Position numbers and translations under genes: made by a program. The notes under the pieces were generated by a model, which was not told the DNA's origin, did no database searches, and saw only the letters and a program-made list of their open reading frames with translations. Positions 20,057 through 28,641 of a stretch of 64,000 bases of DNA are shown in pieces. The first letter of the stretch is position 1. Every line of letters starts with the position of its first letter. Source of the stretch: ENR-C587 sp942493235 (GTDB lineage Bacteria > Bacteroidota > Ignavibacteria > Kapaibacteriales > UBA2268); assembly GCA_942493235.1 (NCBI GenBank), contig OW818676.1:2170001-2234000 (forward strand), given 5' to 3'.

Positions 20057-20284
20057 TTACCCTAAATGCTTATATCCCAACGCTAAAGCATTGGTGTAAA
20101 AGAGCAGATAATTATAATGGAACACTATTGAACAGCTTTTTATTGATTTGTTATATTTAAGTAAATTGTATGAAAGAGCAAATTCAGGATAGTTTTTTAA
20201 ATTAACCTTTGTTGTTACTAACTCATTTGCGTTCACTATTGCAAACGGCAGAAAAGCTATTATTATTAAATAGAATAATTTCAT
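20057..20284 (-). pseudogene. truncated N-terminal fragment related to the adjacent vWA protein
   Basis: 75-codon frame from the ATG at 20284, beginning with a clear signal peptide (MKLFYLIIIAFLPFAIVNA). The next residues, ELVTTKVNLKNYPEFALSYN, line up with ELVIREIDETNFPVIKTYFN of the neighbouring 1815-residue protein (residues 21-40). That protein's first domain would continue, but this frame ends after about 30 further residues, and its last codons lie within a hairpin repeat (CCAACGCTAAAGCATTGG, 20077-20095). I read it as a decayed or truncated duplicate, possibly cut by the repeat. A very small secreted protein cannot be excluded. Confidence 0.4.
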
Positions 20285-20515
20285 AACAATTCTCAAAATA
20301 GCGTTCATAATCATTTTTAATATAATATAATTTTTGTGTAATTGCAAGAAATATTTCTACATATTTAAAAAAAATATTATGAATAAAATATAGGCGGACT
20401 TAGCATCTCGTATTCAGCTTATATCGATTAAAATTTTAGTCAATCAGCAAAGATTAGAATTAGATATTTATAAAAATTTTGTATTTTTGTAGCTTATAAA
20501 CTTATGAAATAAAAT
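20285..20515. other. AT-rich spacer before the MalK-type ATPase gene
   Basis: No gene. TATTTTTG at 20482-20489 fits the -7 box TAnnTTTG and would give a leader of about 20 bases for the gene starting at 20516, but no TTTG is found 19 bases upstream. Likewise, 19804-20056 on the other side of the small fragment is AT-rich and contains nothing recognisable apart from decayed hairpin sequence. Confidence 0.35.
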
Positions 20516-21601
20516 ATGATAGATATAAGATTAGAAAACATAAGTAAGACTTATGATAACGGATATAACGCAGTAAAAAGCATATCCTTTACTGCTCAAA
20601 AAGGTGAGTTCGTGATTTTGGTCGGTCCGTCCGGATGCGGTAAAACAAGCGTTCTAAAAATGCTTGCCGGTCTTGAATCAATAAGTTCCGGCAATTTATA
20701 CTTCGGCGATAAAGTAGTAAATACATTAGCACCTAAAGATAGAAATATCGGCATGGTATTTCAGAATTATGCTTTATATCCGCATCTGACAGTATTCGAA
20801 AATATTGCATTTCCACTTACTATCAAAAAAATTAATAAGAAAATTATAAAAGAGCAGGTTGATTCGACTGCAAAATTATTAGGTTTGGAAGGTTTTCTCA
20901 ATCAAAAACCCAAGGAATTAAGTGGAGGGCAGAGGCAGAGAGTTGCTCTTGGGAGAGCTTTGATCAAACAGCCGAATGTATATCTATTTGATGAACCTTT
21001 ATCTAATCTTGATGCTAAATTGAGAGTTAATATGCGTACAGAGATAGTTAATCTTCATCGAATCGGCGGGGCTACCTCCGTCTATGTAACTCATGACCAG
21101 ACCGAAGCCATGACCATGGGCGATAAGCTGATAGTAATGAATAAGGGGGAACTTCAGCAGGCAGATACTCCCGAGAATATTTATAATGAACCGGCAAATT
21201 TGTTTGTAGCTACATTTATCGGTTCGCCTCAGATTAATGTTTTTAAGGGCGAAGTGTTCAATGAAGATGGCTTGAAATTCAAGGAATATAACTCTGATAT
21301 TATTATTAATATTCCCAATAAATATATTGATTCAGTAAAAATCAAGCAAATGATTAATTTGTGTATCAGACCGGAATATATGAATATATCGGATTCCCCT
21401 TTTGACGCTCAGGTTAGTGCAATTGTTTTCGGAGTAGAATACTTAGGATATGAAAAATTAATCTATTTTAAAACTAATGATGAATTAAAGTCTTGCAGAA
21501 TTAAGGATTTAGAAAAGAATATTTGTATCAATCAGAATATTGGATTTTCTATGAACCCTGATAAAATTCTTCTGTTTGATTCTGATGGAAGAAAGATTTA
21601 A
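20516..21601 (+). CDS. ABC transporter ATP-binding protein, MalK/UgpC type
   Basis: 361-residue ATPase subunit of a carbohydrate-type importer (CUT1 family). Walker A is GPSGCGKTS, the Q-loop is MVFQNYALYPHL, the signature is LSGGQRQRVALGRAL, Walker B is VYLFDEPLSNLDAKLR and the switch is VTHDQTEAM. The C-terminal 125 residues form the TOBE-type regulatory region typical of MalK/UgpC. No permease or solute-binding protein gene lies nearby, so this is an orphan ATPase that may serve several importers encoded elsewhere. The next gene, an ABC-F protein, starts 42 bases later on the same strand. Confidence 0.92.
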   Translation: MIDIRLENISKTYDNGYNAVKSISFTAQKGEFVILVGPSGCGKTSVLKMLAGLESISSGNLYFGDKVVNTLAPKDRNIGMVFQNYALYPHLTVFENIAFPLTIKKINKKIIKEQVDSTAKLLGLEGFLNQKPKELSGGQRQRVALGRALIKQPNVYLFDEPLSNLDAKLRVNMRTEIVNLHRIGGATSVYVTHDQTEAMTMGDKLIVMNKGELQQADTPENIYNEPANLFVATFIGSPQINVFKGEVFNEDGLKFKEYNSDIIINIPNKYIDSVKIKQMINLCIRPEYMNISDSPFDAQVSAIVFGVEYLGYEKLIYFKTNDELKSCRIKDLEKNICINQNIGFSMNPDKILLFDSDGRKI

Positions 21602-21642
21602 ATTTTTACTATATTATAATAGAAAAAAGGAATAGAATAAAA

Positions 21643-23577
21643 ATGCTGACGATTTCAAATTTATCGATACATTTTGCTAATAGATACTTATTTGACGATG
21701 TTACTTTTACCATTAAAAAACAAGATAGAATCGGGCTAATCGGCAGAAACGGTACCGGTAAATCAACTCTTCTCAAAATCATAACCGGACTTCAGACTCC
21801 TGAAGACGGTAAAATTATAAAATCCAATGATTACAAAATAGGTTATTTGCCGCAGGACGGAAATTTAGAGTCAGAGTTGTCAGTTTTTGAAGAGGCTAAA
21901 AAGGCACTTAGCGAAATTTTGGAATTAGAAATTAAAATCGAAAAATTCAACCATCTAATAAATACTCGCACAGACTATGAATCAGACGATTATCTAAAGA
22001 TTATTCACGATTTGTCTGATGCCGGTGATAGGTTTAGAATTCTGGGTGGCAATACTGCCGAAGCTAAAATAGAAAAAATTTTAACAGGTCTGGGATTCGT
22101 TAGGGAAGACCTAATACGAACAGTTAATGAATTCAGTGGCGGATGGAGAATGCGTATTGCCCTCGCAAAAATCCTGCTTAGTAACCCTGACTGTGTTCTA
22201 TTAGATGAGCCTACTAATCACTTAGATATAGAGTCAATTATCTGGTTAGAGCAGTTTCTGCGTACTTATGAAGGCTCTGTAATGATGGTCTCTCATGATA
22301 AAAGATTCCTTGACACTATAACAAATAGAACTATTGAGATTTCTAATTCAAAAATAATTGATTTCGAATTACCTTTTTCCCAATTTATGGAGCGTCGCGA
22401 CGAAATTAAAGAGCAGCAATTCAATGCCTTTAAAAATCAACAGAAGCAAATTGCCGAAACCGAGAAATATATTGAACGATTCAGATATAAAGCCACTTTA
22501 GCTTCGCGAGTTCAATCACGAATTAAATTACTTGATAAAGTTGAGCGTATTGAGCTTGAAGAAGATGATAATTCTTCGCTAAGGATTAAATTTCCTATCG
22601 CACCAAGTTCCGGCAGGGTAGTAGTAGAAGCAAAGAAAATGACTAAAAAATACGGTGATAAATTAATCTTATCCAATATCGATTTTGCTGTTGAAAAAGG
22701 GGAGAAGCTTGCTTTTGTCGGTAAAAATGGCGAAGGTAAAACTACTTTGACTAAAGTAATTGCAAACGAAGTTGATTACGACGGATATTGCCAATTAGGT
22801 CATAATGTGATGCTCGGCTATTTCTCTCAGCATCAAGCCGAACAATTAAATCCTGATTTGACTGCATTTCAAGTTATTGATAATGCTGCCTCCGGTGAAA
22901 TGAGAACAAAGGTACGTAGTATCTTGGGTGCTTTTCTATTTAGCGGTGAATCTGTTGACAAAAAAGTCAGAGTATTATCCGGCGGAGAGAAGTCCAGGCT
23001 TGCTCTTGCCAAACTATTGCTCCAGCCTCATAATTTATTGATACTTGACGAGCCCACTAATCACCTTGATATGCTTTCTAAAGAAGTATTAAAAGATGCC
23101 CTAAAAAATTATACCGGTTCATTAATAATAGTTTCTCACGATAGAGAATTCCTTGAAGGACTTACTGAAAAGACTTTTTATTTCAAAGATAAAACTATAA
23201 AAGAATATATTGGCGATATTAACGAATTCCTCGAAAAACAAAGTATCGACAATCTAAAAGAAGTCGAGAGAGCTGGCGTTTTACGTAAATTAGATATTGA
23301 TGATAATCCTCAGACAGCAAAAATTGCCCGCGAGGAGCAGAAAAGAATTCAAAGAGAGCAAAACAAAATTCAAAAACTGATTAATATAGTCGAAAATGAA
23401 ATCGCCGACTATGAATCAGAGATTAATGCCCTTGAAAAATTATTTGCTAATCCGGAATTTTTCTTAAATATAGAAGAAGCTAAAATCAAACAAGAATTAT
23501 ATAACTCCATTAGAGTCAAATTAGATGCGGCTATGGAAACTTGGTCAGAATTAAGCGAACAGTTAGAAAATGCCTAA
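21643..23577 (+). CDS. ABC-F family ATPase (Uup/YdiF-like)
   Basis: 644-residue soluble protein with two ATPase domains and no membrane segments; ABC-F proteins act on the ribosome. Domain 1: GRNGTGKSTLLK, FSGGWRMRIALAKILL, VLLDEPTNHLDIES. A charged inter-domain linker follows (about 245-310). Domain 2: GKNGEGKTTLTK, LSGGEKSRLALAKLLL, LILDEPTNHLDM. The C-terminal 80 residues form a coiled coil (EEQKRIQREQNKIQKLI), as in Uup. A translation or ribosome-associated role is family knowledge; the specific subgroup is not certain. A tRNA gene follows 50 bases downstream. Confidence 0.95.
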   Translation: MLTISNLSIHFANRYLFDDVTFTIKKQDRIGLIGRNGTGKSTLLKIITGLQTPEDGKIIKSNDYKIGYLPQDGNLESELSVFEEAKKALSEILELEIKIEKFNHLINTRTDYESDDYLKIIHDLSDAGDRFRILGGNTAEAKIEKILTGLGFVREDLIRTVNEFSGGWRMRIALAKILLSNPDCVLLDEPTNHLDIESIIWLEQFLRTYEGSVMMVSHDKRFLDTITNRTIEISNSKIIDFELPFSQFMERRDEIKEQQFNAFKNQQKQIAETEKYIERFRYKATLASRVQSRIKLLDKVERIELEEDDNSSLRIKFPIAPSSGRVVVEAKKMTKKYGDKLILSNIDFAVEKGEKLAFVGKNGEGKTTLTKVIANEVDYDGYCQLGHNVMLGYFSQHQAEQLNPDLTAFQVIDNAASGEMRTKVRSILGAFLFSGESVDKKVRVLSGGEKSRLALAKLLLQPHNLLILDEPTNHLDMLSKEVLKDALKNYTGSLIIVSHDREFLEGLTEKTFYFKDKTIKEYIGDINEFLEKQSIDNLKEVERAGVLRKLDIDDNPQTAKIAREEQKRIQREQNKIQKLINIVENEIADYESEINALEKLFANPEFFLNIEEAKIKQELYNSIRVKLDAAMETWSELSEQLENA

Positions 23578-23592
23578 TATAGTAAAAAATAT

Positions 23593-23623
23593 TTTGCTAA
23601 TTCGCTAAAAGTTCGTAATTTTG
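23593..23623 (+). promoter_or_regulatory. Bacteroidota-type promoter of tRNA-Lys
   Basis: TTTG (23593-23596), 19 bases, TAATTTTG (23616-23623): an exact match to the primary-sigma consensus TTTG-N19-TAnnTTTG. It lies immediately before the tRNA 5' end at 23627, implying a very short leader. Confidence 0.65.
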
Positions 23624-23626
23624 TGA

Positions 23627-23700
23627 GCTTCCTTAGCTCAGCTGGCTAGAGCATTTGACTCTTAATCAAAGGGCCGTGGGTTCGAGTCCCACAGGGAGCA
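23627..23700 (+). tRNA. tRNA-Lys (anticodon CTT)
   Basis: Cloverleaf readable by eye. The acceptor stem GCTTCCT pairs with AGGGAGC (one G-T pair). The D arm is GCTC/GAGC, the anticodon stem TTTGA/TCAAA with loop CTCTTAA (anticodon CTT), and the T arm GTGGG-TTCGAGT-CCCAC. The discriminator is A and CCA is not encoded. It decodes AAG. Confidence 0.97.
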
Positions 23701-23714
23701 CAAAACAAAGCACT

Positions 23715-23742
23715 AAGCCTATGAATTACATAGGCTTTTTTG
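23715..23742 (+). terminator. terminator after tRNA-Lys
   Basis: Stem AAGCCTATG / CATAGGCTT with loop AATTA, followed by TTTTTG. Confidence 0.85.
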
Positions 23743-23803
23743 TTATCTAAAATCAAAAAGTAAGTAAATGGTAAGGAAAGATGAAAAATCTTGCTATTTT
23801 ACT

Positions 23804-23860
23804 TCCCACAGGAAGCACAATAATATGCCTTGCAAATATATATTTGTGAGGCTTTTTTTT
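23804..23860 (+). repeat. duplicated tRNA 3' end followed by a second terminator
   Basis: TCCCACAGGAAGCACAA (23804-23820) repeats the tRNA-Lys T-arm/acceptor end plus downstream bases TCCCACAGGGAGCACAA (23687-23703), with one mismatch. It is followed by another intrinsic terminator: stem GCCTTGCAAAT / ATTTGTGAGGC with T8 (23827-23860). It looks like the remnant of a second tRNA gene or an integration/duplication scar. Confidence 0.6.
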
Positions 23861-23867
23861 AAACAAA

Positions 23868-23897
23868 AGCCTAACAAGTAATTACTCTTGTTAGGCT
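23868..23897 (-). terminator. terminator of the 712-residue secreted protein gene
   Basis: Perfect stem AGCCTAACAAG / CTTGTTAGGCT. On the minus strand it is followed by TTTGTTTAAAAAA. It lies 22 bases past the stop at 23920, back to back with the plus-strand terminator at 23827-23860. Confidence 0.8.
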
Positions 23898-23919
23898 GAA
23901 GAAATAAGTATTTTAATTC

Positions 23920-26058
23920 TTATTCCTTCTTTACAAACATCGAAGTATATCCGTTAATCTTTAAATAATAAGCTCCAATAGGATAGGTGCTTAAATCGAG
24001 AGAGTAATTTTGTGAATTGATATAAGCTATTTTATTTAGTTGCTCTCCGTAAAGATTGTATATTTCGATGCTTATGATAGGGTTTTCATGCTTTGCTTGT
24101 ATATTTAATATACTATTTGCCGGATTAGGATAGATTTGGAATTCTGTAATATTTTCTGACCGATATTCCTGTTTTACATCAAGGAAATCTAAGTTAAATT
24201 TCACACACATCATTGTTCTAAACGTATCGTTATATAGAATAAGATAATCAATATAATCATTAGAAATTATTCTTTCTTTCTTTGTTTTTGAGTAGCTTAT
24301 TAATAACTCATTGGTTGAATAATCATATATTCTAAGATTATTAGTATCTCTGATTTGGATATACTGCCCATCTTTAGAGAAAAAGACTTTCATCGGGACT
24401 ATATCGATAATAATTGAATCAATAACATCGTTTTCTAAATCGACTTTAATTATATGATTATTGTAATTATAATAAGCCAATTTCTTCCTGTCAACAGATA
24501 CATCGGCTTGCGGATACATAGCTAATGCTTTGTAATAGCTTGGTGCCGAAAAGTCATATTCGAATATTTGTTTTTGGTTAGTATCCGTTACCGGTATATA
24601 TGTTAACTTCTGCCTATACAGATAGTTCCCAAGGTCTGTAACATCATACCCGAAAAACGCACCGTTAATACAGTCAAACAACCAAGTATTGCTTTTATAA
24701 ATTACCGTGTCATCGATAAAGTCGTAAATAGAAATCGGATTATATTGAATTATATGTCTTTTGTTTTGATAAAAATCGAGGACGGAAGAGGTATGAACTG
24801 TTAGCTCTTTTTCTACCTGTTTTGTTTTAATATTATAAATATTATATTGCTTTTCCGGAGAAAACGAACTTATATAAGATAGACAGTCATCACTATATTG
24901 CCCGTTTGAATAAGCATCAGACAGCATTAATTGCTCGACTTTCTCAGCTTTGTCTAATGAGTATATGTAAGGATTGCCCGAAGTATTGCACATTATGTTA
25001 TGCTTACCAAAGATAATATTCGGGTAGCCATTACTAAATAAGGTATCTGTAACTAATACATCATAAATTGTATCTTGGGTTTGCTTTGTTACATTATCGA
25101 AAAATACAATACACCTTCCGGTTTTAGCAGTATCTTTCCGTAATAATATTGTATCATTCTGATTCATTATCAATGCGAAAAAGTCTCTATATTTGAAATC
25201 TACTTTTTCACCCGTTTTCCAGTTCACAATTATAGGGTATAAAGGTCCGTCGTCAGGAATGTGTATATAATTAAAAAGGATTTGATTATTATTACCGTAA
25301 ATATAATCGTAATTGCTAAATCGATAATAATAATCACAAGTATCTTCGAGCATGATTTTACCATCTTTAGTATCAATTGTCAAGAAGTCCTTGAAATCAT
25401 CATCATATATCACAATTACTGTGTCATTGACAAATAAAGCATTATATTTAGGTTCTTGCCAGTCCGGTAAATACTTTTTGAATAAGACTTTTTGTTGATT
25501 AAGGTCGTATTTGACAACTTGAGGACCGTCAAGAATACCAATAAAATATGTTTCATCATAAGATAAAAATATTTTTTTAACCGGCAACAAGTTGCTCCAT
25601 CCGAATTCACTTAATATCTTATTAGTTCCTAATTCAAATACTTTTGCTTCTCCGTCATTATAAGGATTGACTATAGCATAGGTTTTTGAGGTTATGTAAG
25701 CCATTTCCCAATAAGTATAATCCTTTAGGAAAGAAACATCGTAGATGGTCATAGTTTTTTCTTTGCAGTCATAGACTGATATACTGTCTTTCTTGTCATA
25801 ACCAATTATTTTATCATCGATTGTGAATGTATAAAAAGTAGCCATATCAGGAAGCTTGTAGTGAATATATTTATCATTTACTTTTTCTATCAAAAAATTA
25901 TAATTAGTTTTGAAGTAAATATATTCCAAGTCGCGTGATAGTTCAAGCGAACTAATACTAAAAGGGGGTAGTGTATGCTGCCATAAAGTATCAATACGAC
26001 TTGCTCGCAGATTAACAGTGATAATTATCATAAAAAATATGATTAACTTTAATCTCAT
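23920..26058 (-). CDS. T9SS-sorted beta-propeller-like secreted protein (paralogue 1)
   Basis: 712 residues. The N-terminal signal peptide MRLKLIIFFMIIITVNLRAS is followed by IDTLWQHTLPP. The body alternates short beta-strand segments with Asp/Tyr/Lys-rich turns and reads like a large beta-propeller (KVFFSKDGQYIQIRDTNN near residue 565). It ends in a type A sorting domain (FQIYPNPANSILNIQA to MFVKKE). It is clearly paralogous along its whole length to the next upstream gene (26405-28564), so a tandem duplication is likely. Ligand and function are unknown. Confidence 0.85.
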   Translation of the reverse strand: MRLKLIIFFMIIITVNLRASRIDTLWQHTLPPFSISSLELSRDLEYIYFKTNYNFLIEKVNDKYIHYKLPDMATFYTFTIDDKIIGYDKKDSISVYDCKEKTMTIYDVSFLKDYTYWEMAYITSKTYAIVNPYNDGEAKVFELGTNKILSEFGWSNLLPVKKIFLSYDETYFIGILDGPQVVKYDLNQQKVLFKKYLPDWQEPKYNALFVNDTVIVIYDDDFKDFLTIDTKDGKIMLEDTCDYYYRFSNYDYIYGNNNQILFNYIHIPDDGPLYPIIVNWKTGEKVDFKYRDFFALIMNQNDTILLRKDTAKTGRCIVFFDNVTKQTQDTIYDVLVTDTLFSNGYPNIIFGKHNIMCNTSGNPYIYSLDKAEKVEQLMLSDAYSNGQYSDDCLSYISSFSPEKQYNIYNIKTKQVEKELTVHTSSVLDFYQNKRHIIQYNPISIYDFIDDTVIYKSNTWLFDCINGAFFGYDVTDLGNYLYRQKLTYIPVTDTNQKQIFEYDFSAPSYYKALAMYPQADVSVDRKKLAYYNYNNHIIKVDLENDVIDSIIIDIVPMKVFFSKDGQYIQIRDTNNLRIYDYSTNELLISYSKTKKERIISNDYIDYLILYNDTFRTMMCVKFNLDFLDVKQEYRSENITEFQIYPNPANSILNIQAKHENPIISIEIYNLYGEQLNKIAYINSQNYSLDLSTYPIGAYYLKINGYTSMFVKKE

Positions 26059-26404
26059 TAGAACCTCTCATTATTTAGAACCAATAAATTTAATCGGTAT
26101 ATTATCATTTACTATATGAAATAGGGAATATCAAATCTCGTCGCTCCCCGCCTCTATAGAGGCTGTATTAAAACCAAAATCTATTACAAATGCCCCCTCC
26201 ACTACATTCAACCCCACGCTTTGGCGTGGGGTTACAGGTATTATGAGAAATTATCTTTAACAAAAAACAGTTATCAAAGCTTTTACTCAGCCTCTAAAGC
26301 CACTGGTTGATGCCAAAAGTTACATTACAAATAGAAAATGATATAAGGGGGTAATATCTAATAATTGAACATTATTTATATTCAATATTCAAGCAAGAGT
26401 AATT
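26059..26404. repeat. spacer with hairpin repeat between the paralogues
   Basis: No gene. A hairpin ACCCCACGC-TTTG-GCGTGGGGT lies at 26211-26232. It is enclosed by GAGGCTGTATTAAAACC (about 26158) and CAGCCTCTAAAG (about 26285), which look like the ends of another palindromic element; GAGGCTGTGTAAAAACC recurs at about 61977. Confidence 0.65.
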
Positions 26405-28564
26405 CTACTCTTTAACAAATATTTCCGTTACACCATTGATTTTGATATAATATACGCCTATCGGATAATTATTTATATCAAGGGAATATTTTTGAGAGTA
26501 AATATTTTTAATTCTGTACATTTGCTCCCCTCTAAGATTATAAACTTCAATGCTGTAAATCGGTATTTCTGATTTTGCATTTATGTTTATTAAATTATTT
26601 GCCGGATTAGGATAGATTTGGAATAATTGTTTATCTTCTGTAGTAATCTGCTCTTCGAAACCGAGATTTTCAAGATTCAATCTTACGCAATACATTTTTC
26701 TTAAAGTATCACTATAGAGGATTAAATAATTCATGTATAATCCGCTAATTTCATTGTACTGTCTGGTTTTTCTGTACGAAAGTTCTAATTCATTTGTTGA
26801 GTAATTATAAATTTTGAAGTTATTAGAATCTCTTACTTGAAAATATCTGCCGTCTTTAGAGAAGAATATACTAATTGGCGTTATATCGATCAAGCATGAG
26901 TCTAAAGTATTATTCTCCAAGTCAACTTTGATAATATAATTCTTATAATTCGGATAAATTAAATATTTCCTATCGACCGATACATCGACTGTCAGAGCTT
27001 TGATGTACGCTGTTTTAAATGTATCTGCATAAAAAGTATATTCGAACTCTCTTTTTTTACTTGTATCGTTTTCAGGAATATAAGTAAAAATATGTTTATA
27101 TAGTTTATTACCGAGTGTTTCCATATCATATTCAAAAAAAGCACCGTTGCACGATAATTTTAAATAATCCGGCGTATTATATATCACAGTGTCATTTAAA
27201 TAATCATATATGCCTGTACTATAATCATCATAATAAAATATGCAATATTGATTGTTATTATAGAAATTAGGGTTAGCTTTATTATTCACGTGAAATTCTT
27301 TTTCTATTCGATTTGTATTGAAATCATATAATTTATATGTATCCATAGTTGCTGAATATGCCGTATTTAATAAAATTGAATGGTCATTATATTGAGCTGC
27401 AAATCCATATTTTAAGCCGGAAACCTCTAAAAGCTTGATTTTTTGGCATTTATCTAAAGAATAAATATATGTACTATCCATATAACTGTTACACATAGTA
27501 TTACTCTCATTGTATATTTGTCTGGGAGTACCTTGATTGAAAAGAGTATCAATAATATATTCATTGTAAATTGTGTCTCTGATGTCAGTTACCAAATTAT
27601 GGAAATACAAAACGCATCTCTCGGTGTTATCAAAATCTTTTCGTAACAATACAGTATCTTTCGGAGTAATTGATATAGAGAAATAATCATTATAATTGAA
27701 ATCTCGTCTCTCGCCGGTTAACCAATTAATCAGAACGTGTTTGTTGGCTCTGCCTATATAGGGAGGGTTCCATAAGTCATGCATTATAAAAGTATTGTCT
27801 CCTCTTACCTCCGTAAACGCACTTAACGGATAGTAGTAATCACAAGTATCTTCGAATATTATTCTGCCTATATTGGTATTTATTGTCATAAAATCTTTGA
27901 AGAAATCACAATAAACAACAGCTATAGAGTCATTTACGAATAATGCTTCATATTTGGGTTCTTGCCAGTCATTCATATTGATTTTATATTTGACACTATT
28001 TGTGATAAGGTCATATTTTGCTAATTTAGGACCGTCTAAAGTCCCTAATAGAAATGCCTCGTCTTTTGACAAAAATACCTTTTTGACCGGCATTAAATTA
28101 TTATCACTAAGCTCGGATATTAATTGCATTGTCTCTAAATCATAAATTTTGAGTCTGCCGGCATTTGTCTGGTCACAGATTGCAAATGTCTTAGATGTAA
28201 TGTACGTTAAGCTCCAATGAGTAAAGTCTATTAAAAATTTTACATCATAAATTTTTAGAGATTTATCAGCACAGTCATATACTGTAATAGTATCTTTGGG
28301 CTTATATCCTATAATTTTGTTATCATAAGTGAATCTGTAAAACGGAGCCATTTCGGGTAATTCATAATGAATATACTTTTCTCCGACTTTTTCAAAAAGA
28401 AAATGATAATAGTTAAAATGATGTAAATAAGTGTAATCTTTTGAGCAATTAATATATGTAATATCTTTGGGAGGCAAATCATGCTCCCAAAGTGTATCAA
28501 TACTATTAGAAAATGCACTCGAATAGATTATAAATAAAAACAATAAAGTAATATATCTTTTCAT
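26405..28564 (-). CDS. T9SS-sorted beta-propeller-like secreted protein (paralogue 2)
   Basis: 719 residues from the ATG at 28564, chosen because MKRYITLLFLFIIYSSAFSN is a proper signal peptide and a GGGGAAA ribosome-binding site sits 8 bases upstream; an ATG 15 bases earlier lies before that site. It shares the opening IDTLWEHDLPP, the motif FFSKDGRYFQVRDSNN and the closing sorting domain (FQIYPNPANNLININA) with the 712-residue neighbour. Both should be exported by the type IX system. No enzymatic motif is seen; a structural or binding role is inference. Confidence 0.85.
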   Translation of the reverse strand: MKRYITLLFLFIIYSSAFSNSIDTLWEHDLPPKDITYINCSKDYTYLHHFNYYHFLFEKVGEKYIHYELPEMAPFYRFTYDNKIIGYKPKDTITVYDCADKSLKIYDVKFLIDFTHWSLTYITSKTFAICDQTNAGRLKIYDLETMQLISELSDNNLMPVKKVFLSKDEAFLLGTLDGPKLAKYDLITNSVKYKINMNDWQEPKYEALFVNDSIAVVYCDFFKDFMTINTNIGRIIFEDTCDYYYPLSAFTEVRGDNTFIMHDLWNPPYIGRANKHVLINWLTGERRDFNYNDYFSISITPKDTVLLRKDFDNTERCVLYFHNLVTDIRDTIYNEYIIDTLFNQGTPRQIYNESNTMCNSYMDSTYIYSLDKCQKIKLLEVSGLKYGFAAQYNDHSILLNTAYSATMDTYKLYDFNTNRIEKEFHVNNKANPNFYNNNQYCIFYYDDYSTGIYDYLNDTVIYNTPDYLKLSCNGAFFEYDMETLGNKLYKHIFTYIPENDTSKKREFEYTFYADTFKTAYIKALTVDVSVDRKYLIYPNYKNYIIKVDLENNTLDSCLIDITPISIFFSKDGRYFQVRDSNNFKIYNYSTNELELSYRKTRQYNEISGLYMNYLILYSDTLRKMYCVRLNLENLGFEEQITTEDKQLFQIYPNPANNLININAKSEIPIYSIEVYNLRGEQMYRIKNIYSQKYSLDINNYPIGVYYIKINGVTEIFVKE

Positions 28565-28641
28565 ATTTAATTTCCCCATAATTCGATTATTTTTTCTCGA
28601 TAAGGCGTAGCTCTTTATGTATGCCTATTTATAATTAACAT

